Part shown: positions 45,672 through 53,517 of the stretch, in pieces
Numbering within the stretch: the stretch's first letter is position 1
Layout of the letters: every line of letters begins with the position of its first letter
Assembly: GCA_002600635.1 (NCBI GenBank)
Contig: CP021371.1
Span: 1,057,001-1,121,000 of the forward strand
Length of the DNA stretch: 64,000 bases
Direction of reading: 5' to 3'
From: Rhizobium sp. ACO-34A
GTDB lineage: Bacteria; Pseudomonadota; Alphaproteobacteria; Rhizobiales; Rhizobiaceae
Translations under genes and position numbers: made by a program
The notes under the pieces: generated by a model
Databases searched by the model: none
What the model saw: only the letters and a program-made list of their open reading frames with translations
Told to the model about the DNA's origin: nothing

Positions 45672-46460
45672 TTACATCACGATGACCTTCGTGCCCACGC
45701 CGACCCGCTCATAGAGATCGACGACGTCTTCATTGCGCATGCGGATGCAGCCGGAGGATACGCCGTTGCCGATCGTCCAGGGGGCGTTGGTGCCGTGAAT
45801 GCGGTAGAGCGTGGAGCCGAGGTACATGGCGCGGGCGCCGAGCGGGTTTTCCGGTCCACCGTCCATGCGGGCCGGCAGATAGTGGCCCTTGGCGGCTTCG
45901 CGGGCGATCATTTCCTTCGGCGGCGTCCAGTCCGGCCATTCCTTCTTGGCGGTGATCTTGTGGGTGCCGGCCCATTCGAAGCCCGGCTTGCCGACACCGA
46001 CGCCATAGCGCTTTGCCTGGCCGTTGCCGGTCACGAGATAGAGGAAACGGTTGTTGGTATCGATGACGATGGTGCCTGCCTTGTGCGGGGTGTCGTAGGC
46101 GACCATCTGCGGCAGGAACACCGGATCGATCTGCGTCTTCACCGGCTGGTTGGGGCGCATGGCGGCCGGCTGCACCATCTGCGGCTGGGCGACCTGCGGC
46201 ATCGGCGTCCGACGCTGGGCGACGGGGCGCTGCTGGACCGGACGTTGCTGATAGGTGCGGACCTGCTGGCGCGGCTGCTGTGCCGGGTTCGGCGCATAGA
46301 CGACCGGGCGCGTGGCGCCGCCAAGCTGCATCACCCAGGGAGCCGAAAGATCGGGGCTGACGATCACCGGAGGACGCGTCTGGTACCGGTCATCGGCAAG
46401 GGAGGGCGTTGCGGCAATCAGGCCGGCACAGGCGGCCAGGAATATCGACTTCTTCAACAT
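45672..46460 (-). CDS. L,D-transpeptidase (YkuD domain), second of two
   Basis: A 262-residue paralogue of the neighbour. Signal MLKKSIFLAACAGLIAATPSLA is followed by a Gln/Arg/Pro-rich linker (QQRPVQQRPVAQRR, MRPNQPVKTQIDP) of about 75 residues, probably spanning or binding cell wall. The YkuD domain then has PHKAGTIVIDTNNRFLYLV and HGTNAPWTIGNGVSSGCIRM with the catalytic His and Cys. The two genes are 132 bp apart and probably expressed separately. Longer frames upstream to 46649 lack a signal peptide and are rejected. Confidence 0.92.
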   Translation of the reverse strand: MLKKSIFLAACAGLIAATPSLADDRYQTRPPVIVSPDLSAPWVMQLGGATRPVVYAPNPAQQPRQQVRTYQQRPVQQRPVAQRRTPMPQVAQPQMVQPAAMRPNQPVKTQIDPVFLPQMVAYDTPHKAGTIVIDTNNRFLYLVTGNGQAKRYGVGVGKPGFEWAGTHKITAKKEWPDWTPPKEMIAREAAKGHYLPARMDGGPENPLGARAMYLGSTLYRIHGTNAPWTIGNGVSSGCIRMRNEDVVDLYERVGVGTKVIVM

Positions 46461-46666
46461 CGGACGACTCGCTACATTTTTCCGAAAACAGGGGCCGAGT
46501 GGCCTCGTTGACGCGATCGTGCCAGCGGCGTCGCCACAATTGGTAAATGCCCGTTCATTAAAAGGCCGCCTGTGCCGTAAACCTTTCGTCAGGGTTAGCA
46601 GCCGGTTTGGAAAACTAGTGAACAAATGGTAAACGTTTGGCCGATTCAATCGGAAAACGGAAAAAG

Positions 46667-47299
46667 ATGGAAAAGACGGGACTGATTACGGGCGAAGACG
46701 GGCTGACGCGCTGCTTCTGGCATGGCGGCCTCGAGGACTACCGGCGTTATCACGACGAGGAATGGGGCAGGCCGGTCACCGACGATTTCCGCCTGTTCGA
46801 GAAGATCTGCCTCGAAGGCTTCCAGTCCGGTCTCTCCTGGCTCACCATCCTCCGGAAGCGGGAGAACTTCCGCGCCGGTTTTGCCGGTTTCGATTTTCAC
46901 AAGGTGGCGCTGTTCGATGATGGCGACATCGCTCGCCTGCTCGCCGATGCCGGCATCATCCGCCATCGCGGCAAGATCGTCTCCACCATCAACAATGCCC
47001 GCCATGCCGTCGATCTCAAGGCGGAGTTCGGCAGCCTTGCCCGCTATTTCTGGAGCTTCGAGCCCGGCCCCGAGGAGCGCCCTGCAAGCATGGACTACGA
47101 GACGCTTCGTGCCAATCCGACCTCGCCGACATCGGTGCGCCTGTCGAAAGACCTGAAGAAGCGCGGCTGGAGCTTTGTCGGCCCGACCACCGTCTACGCC
47201 TTCATGCAGGCCATGGGCATGGTCAATGATCACATCGAGGGTTGCTGCTGCCGGCCACAGGTGGAGCAATTGAGGGCGGAATTCGTCAGACCTGTTTGA
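46667..47299 (+). CDS. tag: DNA-3-methyladenine glycosylase I
   Basis: A 210-residue HhH-type glycosylase removing 3-methyladenine from DNA. Conserved parts include LTRCFWHGGLEDYRRYHDEEWG, EGFQSGLSWLTILRKRENFRAGFAGFD and MGMVNDHIEGCCCRPQ, where the N-terminal Cys/His and the C-terminal His and Cys form the zinc site of Tag. The start ATG 46667 follows ACGGAAAAAG; a TTG at 46637 is in frame. It is divergent from the L,D-transpeptidase and convergent with its diverged paralogue at 47521. Confidence 0.94.
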   Translation: MEKTGLITGEDGLTRCFWHGGLEDYRRYHDEEWGRPVTDDFRLFEKICLEGFQSGLSWLTILRKRENFRAGFAGFDFHKVALFDDGDIARLLADAGIIRHRGKIVSTINNARHAVDLKAEFGSLARYFWSFEPGPEERPASMDYETLRANPTSPTSVRLSKDLKKRGWSFVGPTTVYAFMQAMGMVNDHIEGCCCRPQVEQLRAEFVRPV

Positions 47300-47342
47300 G
47301 GGGACGTGTACCGAAATGATATTCGGGTCTTGAAGCTCGGCT

Positions 47343-47477
47343 TGCCCCTCACCCTAGCCTCTCCCCGCTAGCGGGGAGAGGGAAATCCCTGCCCCATTTT
47401 GATGGGTGAGCACGCACTTCCGCTTGTCTCTTCTCCCCGCAAGCGGGGAGAAGGTCCCGGCAGGGGGATGAGGGGCA
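47343..47477. repeat. RIME-type double-hairpin repeat between tag and tag-like gene
   Basis: Bounded by TGCCCCTCACCC and GGATGAGGGGCA. Contains CTCTCCCCGCTAGCGGGGAG and TTCTCCCCGCAAGCGGGGAG palindromes with about 50 bp between. It separates two convergent genes, the classic location. Confidence 0.85.
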
Positions 47478-47520
47478 GACCCACGTCCCCGTTTGCGAAA
47501 GAGAGCGGAACATCACGCCT

Positions 47521-48189
47521 TCAGTCGATGCTGATCCCGAGCACGCGGCTGATCTCGGTCAGCGAACGCCCGGATTCGGTTCGCCAGGTGTTGAAGGCTG
47601 CCTGCACGGCGGCCTTTTCCTTGGCCGAGGAAGGAGCCTTGTCGACGATGCCTTCCGCAATCAGGCGGTTCACCACGCTCCGGGAGAGGATGAAGCCGTC
47701 GACGCCGGAAAAACGCAGGAAATACTGGCCGGTATTGCCGCCGAGCCGCGACCCCCGCTTTTTCAGGATGTCGGTGAGGCCGAGATAGTTGTCCGCGGGC
47801 CAGTCGGCGAAGAAGCGGCCGGCGCTGCCATGTTCCCTTGCCAGGTCGGAGAGGAAGACGGCGTTCTCCTGTACCGAGCGGATCTTCGGCCCATGCCGCA
47901 CGATCCGGCTGTCGGAGACCAGCCGTTCGAAATCCTCGTCATGCAGCATGGCGCAGCGTGCAATGTCGAAGCCTTCGAAGGCGGCCTCGAAGCCGGGCCA
48001 CATGGCGTCCACGACCTTCCAGTTGAAGCCCGACTGGAAGATACACCTGGTCATCATCGACAGGAGCCGGTCGTCGAGCGTTGCAGCGATTTCGTCGCGC
48101 GTCTTCGGATAGCGCAGAACGGCCTCCACCGCTTCGTCTCCTCCCTTGCGCCCGGCCGCAATCGCCCAGATTTCATCGAAGCTGTGCAT
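47521..48189 (-). CDS. Tag-like DNA glycosylase family protein lacking zinc ligands
   Basis: A 222-residue protein of the 3-methyladenine glycosylase I superfamily. It matches Tag across the helix-hairpin-helix core: LLSMMTRCIFQSGFNWKVVDAMWPGFEAAFEGFD, then RIVRHGPKIRSVQENA and LKKRGSRLGGNTGQYFLRFSGVDGF. The C-terminal His-Cys pair that binds zinc in Tag is absent, and so is the N-terminal Cys-His. Base specificity may therefore differ. Members annotated this way occur in many rhizobia. It precedes the HAD hydrolase on the same strand order (HAD gene ends 16 bp before it starts), forming a likely operon. Confidence 0.82.
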   Translation of the reverse strand: MHSFDEIWAIAAGRKGGDEAVEAVLRYPKTRDEIAATLDDRLLSMMTRCIFQSGFNWKVVDAMWPGFEAAFEGFDIARCAMLHDEDFERLVSDSRIVRHGPKIRSVQENAVFLSDLAREHGSAGRFFADWPADNYLGLTDILKKRGSRLGGNTGQYFLRFSGVDGFILSRSVVNRLIAEGIVDKAPSSAKEKAAVQAAFNTWRTESGRSLTEISRVLGISID

Positions 48190-48205
48190 CCCTGCCTCCG
48201 CTTTG

Positions 48206-48910
48206 TCAGCCGATATCCGTGATGAGTTTCGGCAGTTCGCCGAGATGGGCGATTTCGCGGAAGCGCGGCGCCTGTTCCGGCTTGTCCACCTGTTCCAGAA
48301 CCCATGTCAGCTGGTGCGGGATGAACACGCCCCAGGCACCGGCGGCTATGGCCGGCACGACATCGGACTTCAGCGAATTGCCGATCATCATCGCCCGTTC
48401 CGGTCCGTCGGGCGTCTTGCCGAAGATGCGCCGATAGGTGGTCGCGGTCTTGTCGGAGACGATCTCCACGGCATCGAAATAGTCGCCGAGACCGGATTGA
48501 GCGAGTTTGCGCTCCTGGTCGAACAGGTCGCCCTTGGTGATCATCACCAGATAATACTCGCCCGCCAGCGCCTCCAGCACATCGCGGGCATGCGGCATGG
48601 TCTCGACGGGATGGCTGAGCAGGTTGCGCCCGATGGAAAGGATTTCGCTGATCACCGTTCCCGGAGCCCGCCCCTCGGTGATCTCCAGCGCGGTCTCGAT
48701 CATCGACAGCGTGAAACCCTTGATGCCGAAGCCGTATTGGGCAAGGTTACGCCGCTCCGCCTCCAGCAGGCGCTCGGAGACATGTTCGCCCTCGGCGAAA
48801 TCGGCGAGCAAGTCGCGGAAATGCTCCTCCGTCAGCCGGTAATATTGTTCGTTCTGCCAGAGCGTGTCGTCGGCATCGAAGCCGATGACGGCGAGGGAGC
48901 GCGTATTCAT
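48206..48910 (-). CDS. HAD family hydrolase
   Basis: A 234-residue HAD phosphatase of the YjjG/haloacid dehalogenase-like class: motif I VIGFDADDTLWQNEQYY (nucleophile Asp at DADD), motif II YYLVMITKGD, motif III/IV SDKTATTYRRIF and RAMMIGNSLKSDVVPAIAAGAW. The central cap is helical. It is probably a small-molecule phosphatase with unknown substrate. ATG 48910 was chosen for the family N-terminus; upstream frame is noncoding. The tag-like gene starts 16 bp downstream, so they are likely cotranscribed. Confidence 0.88.
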   Translation of the reverse strand: MNTRSLAVIGFDADDTLWQNEQYYRLTEEHFRDLLADFAEGEHVSERLLEAERRNLAQYGFGIKGFTLSMIETALEITEGRAPGTVISEILSIGRNLLSHPVETMPHARDVLEALAGEYYLVMITKGDLFDQERKLAQSGLGDYFDAVEIVSDKTATTYRRIFGKTPDGPERAMMIGNSLKSDVVPAIAAGAWGVFIPHQLTWVLEQVDKPEQAPRFREIAHLGELPKLITDIG

Positions 48911-48943
48911 CGTGATGTCTCTTCCTGCGATTGGCCACCAGAA

Positions 48944-48998
48944 TAGAGCAATTCCAGCAGAAGTGGGAACCGGTTTTGCGTCCGCAATTGCGCGTAGA
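48944..48998. repeat. MITE-like palindromic repeat, partial copy C
   Basis: Begins TAGAGCAATTCCAGC and runs through GAAGTGGGAACCGGTTTTGC and GTCCGCAATTGCGTAGAC before degrading. It matches one half of copies A and B. The other half is absent or too diverged to see. Confidence 0.7.
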
Positions 48999-49049
48999 CA
49001 ATGCTCCGGCGTCGTCTTCGGTTTTTGACGAGGCCGTGGCAGGACGAGT

Positions 49050-50057
49050 TCACATGATGCCGACGGCAAGGATCATCGTCATGCTGATCCCGCAAAGCGC
49101 CATCAGCGAGGCGAAGGCCGCCATCACCACCCGACCGCCGGATTTCCTCAAGGACCGGATGTCGACGGAAAGCCCGAGCCCGGCCATGGCGACCGTCGTG
49201 CAGATGGCGGAAAGGTCGGAAAGACGGGCAAGCACCGGCTCGCCAAGGATACCTGCGGACCTGAGCATCACCATGATGGCGAAGCCGACGATGAACCACG
49301 GCAGCATGTGGCGAAGCGAGATACGCTGCCCCGAAGCGCCCCGCACCAGCCCGACGACAAAGAGAAGCGGCCCGAGCATCAGCACCCGGATGAGCTTGAC
49401 CAGCGTTCCCGTCTGCAGGCTGATGACGCCGATCGGGGCGGTGGCCGCCAGCACCTGCGGCACGGCATAGACCGTCAGGCCGGCGAACACGCCGTATTGC
49501 ACGGCGCTGAGATTGAGCGCGATGCTGAGAAGTGGCATGACCAGCACGGCTGCGACCCCGAGTACAGCGGTGAAGGCGATGGACGCGGCGACATCTTCCG
49601 GGTCGGCCCCCACCACCGGAGCGGAAGAGGCGATTGCGGAGTTACCGCAGATCGAATTGCCGAAGGCGACGAGAAAGGCGAGCTTCGGAGAGAGGCCGAA
49701 GAGCCGTCCGATGGTGAAACTGACGGCGATCGACAGCAGGACGACGGATGCGATGGCCGCTACCAGCAGCGGTCCGGCAGCGCCTATGGCTTCCATGCTG
49801 ATCGAGGCACCAAGCAGTACGATCGCGCATTCCAGAACGAAGTGAGCGGAAAACGTGATGCCGGCGTCGAAAGAGGCTGGTAACCTGATGCTGGACCGCA
49901 GCGCGACCCCGATCAGGATGGCGAAGACGAGGCTTTCCAGCGGCCGTGCGCCGATCAGCAGGACTTCCACATGCTCCAGCGCAAGGCCGGATGCGGCGAC
50001 GGCAAGACAGAGGGCGAGGCCCGGAAGGATAGCGGCTGGAGCTGGAAGCGATTTCAT
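49050..50057 (-). CDS. YeiH family putative sulfate exporter
   Basis: A 335-residue membrane protein with about ten hydrophobic segments, the YeiH/UPF0324 family. Conserved pieces are FAILIGVALRSSIRLPASFDAGITF, ECAIVLLGASISM, FGNSICGNSAIASSAPVVGAD and TVYAVPQVLAATAPIG. The family is proposed to export sulfite/sulfate or related anions. ATG 50057 has AGGTG at proper spacing; an in-frame GTG at 50069 is the alternative. It diverges from a LysR regulator, the common yeiH-yeiE arrangement. Confidence 0.88.
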   Translation of the reverse strand: MKSLPAPAAILPGLALCLAVAASGLALEHVEVLLIGARPLESLVFAILIGVALRSSIRLPASFDAGITFSAHFVLECAIVLLGASISMEAIGAAGPLLVAAIASVVLLSIAVSFTIGRLFGLSPKLAFLVAFGNSICGNSAIASSAPVVGADPEDVAASIAFTAVLGVAAVLVMPLLSIALNLSAVQYGVFAGLTVYAVPQVLAATAPIGVISLQTGTLVKLIRVLMLGPLLFVVGLVRGASGQRISLRHMLPWFIVGFAIMVMLRSAGILGEPVLARLSDLSAICTTVAMAGLGLSVDIRSLRKSGGRVVMAAFASLMALCGISMTMILAVGIM

Positions 50058-50135
50058 CACGGCGGACACCTGTAGCTGACAGGAAAATTATCGGCCGCTT
50101 GATTGTCGACTTCCATCGCATAATAGGTCATGTTT

Positions 50136-50154
50136 CGTTCGATAAAAACGAACG
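50136..50154. promoter_or_regulatory. palindrome between yeiH-like and lysR genes
   Basis: CGTTCG and CGAACG are separated by ATAAAAA in the 104-bp divergent intergenic region. It lies 8 bases before the LysR start and is a candidate LysR operator. Confidence 0.45.
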
Positions 50155-50161
50155 TTCAGCC

Positions 50162-51052
50162 ATGACCTTCGAACAGCTTTCCATCTTCGTCGCCGTTGCC
50201 GAGCGCGAGCATCTGACACGGGCTGCCGAGGCCATCGGTCTCACGCCTTCGGCCGTCAGTGCCGCGATCCGCAATCTGGAGGCCTATTACCGCGTGGCTC
50301 TGTTCAACCGGGTCGGGCGACGCATCGAACTCACTATGGAAGGTCGTCTCTTTCTCGATGAGGCACGCGCCACGCTCGCCCGCGCCCGCTCCGCCGAACT
50401 GATGCTGTCGGAGCTCGGAGGGCTGTCACGCGGCCGGCTTGCGGTTCAGGCCAGCCAGACGGTTGCGAGCTATTGGCTGCCCTCCCTGCTGATGCGGTTT
50501 CATGCGGAATATCCCGGCATCGAGCTGGAGTTCACCATTGGCAACACCCGGTCCGTGGCGCAGGCGGTGAATGCGGGCACCGCCGATATCGGCTTTGTCG
50601 AAGGATCGGTCGATGATCCCGCGCTTGCGGTTATGAAGGTGGCGGACGACGCGCTTCTGGCAGTGGTCGCGCCCGGGCATCCCTTCTCCGATGGCCAGCC
50701 GCTTTCCGCCAGTCAACTGGTCGAGGAAACTGGCTGGATCATGCGCGAGAAGGGATCGGGCACACGCGCCGCCTTCGAGGATACGCTTCGCGGTCTCGGC
50801 GTCGATCCGGCTCTCCTGAGAAATGTGCTGACCTTGCCCTCCAACGAGGCCGTGCTGTCGGCTGTTGTCGTCGGCCCCTGCGCGGCCGTTGTGTCAAGTA
50901 TCGCCGCGGCGGGCCGGCTGGCAAGTGGAGAACTGGTGGCCGTGAACTTCTCGCTGCCGGTCCGGCAGTTTTCCATCCTGCGACACAAGGAGCGCCGCCC
51001 CAGCCGGTCGGCGTCCGTGCTGGAAAGGATGAGCCTCGATCAGGCGGGCTAG
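50162..51052 (+). CDS. LysR family transcriptional regulator (YeiE/CbbR-like)
   Basis: A 296-residue regulator: MTFEQLSIFVAVAEREHLTRAAEAIGLTPSAVSAAIRNLEAYY is the helix-turn-helix half, and RLAVQASQTVASYWLPSLL begins the effector domain, a form common in CbbR/YeiE regulators that sense sulfur or carbon status. It is divergent from the YeiH-family exporter, its probable target. The start ATG 50162 was preferred over an upstream in-frame GTG/ATG. The stop codon TAG is the left boundary of a palindromic repeat. Confidence 0.9.
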   Translation: MTFEQLSIFVAVAEREHLTRAAEAIGLTPSAVSAAIRNLEAYYRVALFNRVGRRIELTMEGRLFLDEARATLARARSAELMLSELGGLSRGRLAVQASQTVASYWLPSLLMRFHAEYPGIELEFTIGNTRSVAQAVNAGTADIGFVEGSVDDPALAVMKVADDALLAVVAPGHPFSDGQPLSASQLVEETGWIMREKGSGTRAAFEDTLRGLGVDPALLRNVLTLPSNEAVLSAVVVGPCAAVVSSIAAAGRLASGELVAVNFSLPVRQFSILRHKERRPSRSASVLERMSLDQAG

Positions 51053-51154
51053 AGCGCCGTGCGTCCATTCGGACGCACAAAGGACGCTCTAACATCTTGA
51101 ATCTACGCATCGAGCTTTCCGAAAATCGATTCCGATTTTCGGGCCGATGCGCTA
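51050..51154. repeat. palindromic intergenic repeat with two ATTC-loop hairpins
   Basis: Runs from TA in the LysR stop codon to TA in GCGCTAG. The first hairpin is GTGCGTCC/GGACGCAC with loop ATTC; the second is CCGAAAATCG/CGATTTTCGG, also with loop ATTC. Between them is GCTCTAACATCTTGAATC. The right half recurs at 14056-14128 with about 85-90% identity by eye. Confidence 0.8.
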
Positions 51155-51172
51155 GCCCGAGGCCTCCCTGTT

Positions 51173-51571
51173 TTACTGGCCGTGCTTGGCGAGCCATTCC
51201 TTCATCATGGCGATCTCGCCTTCCTGGGCCTTGATGACCTCTTCGGCGAGTTTGCGGATTTCAGGATCCTTGCCGTATTGCAGCTCGATCTTCGCCATGT
51301 CGATTGCGCCCTGATGATGCGGGATCATGCCGCGAACGAAGTCGACATCGGCATTGCCGGTGAATTCGAGTGCCATGTCGCCATGCATCCTGGCGTTTGC
51401 ATCCGTAAATGCCTGGCTGGAAGGCGACTGGTCGCCCGTGGGCTGGTCCCCCGCCGGCTGATCCATTGTCATGCCGCTCATGTTCATGTGGTCATGGGAC
51501 ATGGTTTCCTGGGTGTAGGCGGAGCCTGCGAGAAGAACGGCGGATGCCGTGAAGAGTGCCTTGAATAGCAT
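51173..51571 (-). CDS. DUF305 family Met/His-rich exported protein
   Basis: A 132-residue protein with signal [20 protein letters not shown], a Met/His-rich stretch ([14 protein letters not shown]) and a helical DUF305 domain: [23 protein letters not shown], with the paired histidines characteristic of the family. DUF305 proteins bind copper or other metals and often sit near copper-handling genes. The acidic/Gln-rich linker joins the two parts. It is convergent with the LysR gene across a repeat and precedes the DUF2946-like gene in strand order. Confidence 0.87.
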   Translation of the reverse strand: MLFKALFTASAVLLAGSAYTQETMSHDHMNMSGMTMDQPAGDQPTGDQSPSSQAFTDANARMHGDMALEFTGNADVDFVRGMIPHHQGAIDMAKIELQYGKDPEIRKLAEEVIKAQEGEIAMMKEWLAKHGQ

Positions 51572-51643
51572 TGGGGTTTTCCTTGTCGTTCAGACGGAAT
51601 TCTGTTTCGGCCTTGGGCCGTTATCGGTTCGAAGAATTCGTCT

Positions 51644-52033
51644 TCAGGCGCGGGGAGGGGGAGTAAGCGACGCCGATGGCTGCGAATGCAGAGCCGTGAC
51701 AAGAGAGGGAGCCTCGGCGGAACGAGCCGGCGAGCCCGCATCGGCAATGACGAGGCTGGCGGGCAGCGTCAGGCAGGCGGAACAGTGGGCGGAGCGGTCG
51801 GTCTTGCCCGGATGCGGACAATCGGTGTCTGTGCTTGCCGTTTCGGCGTGCTTAGCCTTGGCCGTGTCGTGCTTCATGCTCCCATGCATGGCATGGGCGG
51901 GTTCGTCTGCCTGTGTCGCCGTTGCAGCAGTCATCTGCATGGTTGCAGCAACGGGCATCGCCATGCCGGTAAAGGGCATGGCGCCATAAGCCAGCGCGGC
52001 AAGCAGCAGAAAGGCGCGAAGCAGCAACGTCAT
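51644..52033 (-). CDS. DUF2946-like exported protein with His/Cys cluster
   Basis: A 129-residue protein with a hydrophobic leader MTLLLRAFLLLAALAYGAMPFTGMA, then Met and His residues (AMHGSMKHDTAKAKHAE) and a Cys cluster DCPHPGKTDRSAHCSACLTLPASLV. The C-x2-C near PASLV and position before a Ser/Pro-rich tail resemble DUF2946, linked to copper handling. The upstream frame to 52219 is not supported; ATG 52033 starts the leader. It neighbours a DUF305 protein, which supports a metal role. Confidence 0.7.
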   Translation of the reverse strand: MTLLLRAFLLLAALAYGAMPFTGMAMPVAATMQMTAATATQADEPAHAMHGSMKHDTAKAKHAETASTDTDCPHPGKTDRSAHCSACLTLPASLVIADAGSPARSAEAPSLVTALHSQPSASLTPPPRA

Positions 52034-52115
52034 GGCATGGAAGGTAGGGGCGATTTCGTCGAAAGGAAGGCCGTTGTCGGGAGCGGCCGGCCGACGGTGG
52101 AAATGAGACGCACCA

Positions 52116-52868
52116 TCAGGCGATGACCCTGTGCACGATGCGGTAATCCTTGCTTTCTTCGCCCTGCGGCACCACCAGCCACTCCCATTCGGCGCGATGA
52201 GCGGGCACGTCGACGCCATGCAGCAGGTCGAATGCCTCGTGCCGTTTGCCGGTCTGGTCGATCACTTCATAGGAAATGTCGGTGACGAGAAGGCTTCTGC
52301 AGGGCAGGCCGGAGAGGCCGTCGATATGTGCCCGGATCAAGCGGGGCAGCGTATCTTCCGGCATCGATCCCGGAGGTTCCCGTTCCAGCCGTTTCATGGC
52401 CCCGGTGCCGATCTGCGACAGGAGATTGGCCGAGACGACGAAATCGAGGAAAGGCACCTGCCGCAGGAATGCGAGCGGCTCTGGTTCCTGTCCGGCTTTC
52501 AGCGCATCGTAGCCGCCAAGATCGCGAGCGATCAGCCGCACATTCTTCAGGCCCTTGAGCATCAGCCAGCCGCGAACGCTGGCAAGATGCACCAGATCGA
52601 CCAGCACCACGGTATCGAAGGCCCGCGAAAGCTCGATCATCGGGACATCGCGCAGCAGGCCGGAGCCGAGCACGACGGCGGTGCGGCGCTGGTTGAGCGA
52701 GCCCATGGCCGCGATAATGGCCGCCTTGCTGTTTTCCTCATGCTCCCGCCATGCCCCGGCGCAGCGTCCCGCCCGCGACCACAGATTGACCGAATAGCGG
52801 ATGGCCTCTCGATGGGCCGGCGTCGTCAACGGCCATGCGGCGGCATAGTTCAGGGCTTCGAGGATCAT
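52116..52868 (-). CDS. uncharacterised protein with Rossmann/SAM-like fold
   Basis: A 250-residue protein. A central segment, AVVLGSGLLRDVPMIELSRAFDTVVLVDLVHLASVRG, looks like a Rossmann loop followed by an acidic strand end, as in class I methyltransferases, but canonical SAM motifs are not complete. SANLLSQIGTGAMKRLERE follows. The beginning (ALNYAAAWPLTTPAHREAIRYSVNLWSRAGRC) is conserved in rhizobial hypothetical proteins. It follows the GyrI-like gene by 26 bp on the same strand, so they form an operon. The function is unknown. Confidence 0.75.
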   Translation of the reverse strand: MILEALNYAAAWPLTTPAHREAIRYSVNLWSRAGRCAGAWREHEENSKAAIIAAMGSLNQRRTAVVLGSGLLRDVPMIELSRAFDTVVLVDLVHLASVRGWLMLKGLKNVRLIARDLGGYDALKAGQEPEPLAFLRQVPFLDFVVSANLLSQIGTGAMKRLEREPPGSMPEDTLPRLIRAHIDGLSGLPCRSLLVTDISYEVIDQTGKRHEAFDLLHGVDVPAHRAEWEWLVVPQGEESKDYRIVHRVIA

Positions 52869-52894
52869 CGCCGGGTGGTCTCCATGGCCTCGCC

Positions 52895-53338
52895 TCAGCC
52901 GAGCAGAAGCGGCTGCGGTTCCAGCGCGACGTGGAGTTCGTGGCGGGTATCGGTGAGGCCGGGCGTGTAGCCGAAGTCCAGCTTCAGATCGCCGGTTCTC
53001 TGACCGGTCGCCGCCGCGTGGTCGTGGATGCGCTGGAAACCGGAGGCGATGCCGGAAAGCGGCCCTTCATGGACGAGACGCAGGTAACGCCGAGCCGGCA
53101 GCACAAGCTTCGTCATGCCGTCGGGTATCTCGGTCGATCGTGCCGCGAGAAAGCCCACCAGTTTCCGTGAAAGACCTTCCTTCGGTTCGTCGGATACTTT
53201 GAGAAAAGACGTCGCGCCCGTATCGGCGGCAAACAGACGCTTCCAAAGCTCGGGCATGAGAACGGGCAGATCCTTCGGGTCTGCTTCGATCTCGTAGCCG
53301 ATGCAGACGAGTTCCGGCAGTTCCACGATTTCGATCAT
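52895..53338 (-). CDS. GyrI-like effector-binding domain protein
   Basis: A 147-residue stand-alone SHS2/GyrI-like domain: IEIVELPELVCIGYEIEADPKDLP, ..., LVLPARRYLRLVHEGPLSGIASGFQRIHDH. This fold binds small hydrophobic or cationic ligands in AraC/BmrR-type regulators, and as a separate protein may bind or hydrolyse toxic compounds. AGGAGAGCCG lies directly before ATG 53338. It is divergent from hisS and first in a two-gene unit with the Rossmann-like protein. Confidence 0.8.
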   Translation of the reverse strand: MIEIVELPELVCIGYEIEADPKDLPVLMPELWKRLFAADTGATSFLKVSDEPKEGLSRKLVGFLAARSTEIPDGMTKLVLPARRYLRLVHEGPLSGIASGFQRIHDHAAATGQRTGDLKLDFGYTPGLTDTRHELHVALEPQPLLLG

Positions 53339-53517
53339 CGGCTCTCCTCGCATCCTTCGGCATGCTTCATTCGCTGCCGAACTAGCCGCAGAAGGGCAAA
53401 AAACGCAAGCGCGGCAAGCATGAAGGCAGTTGGCCGACGATCAATATACTTGCCGCCCAAACCTTGATCCTCTAAGACACCGGCAACCTGAAAACACAAG
53501 AATTCCCGGTTCCCACC

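Noticed and set aside
45666..45681. CRP-like palindrome TGTGATTTACATCACG
   Set aside because: It overlaps the stop codon of an L,D-transpeptidase gene at the 3' end, far from any promoter that could use it, so it is probably chance.
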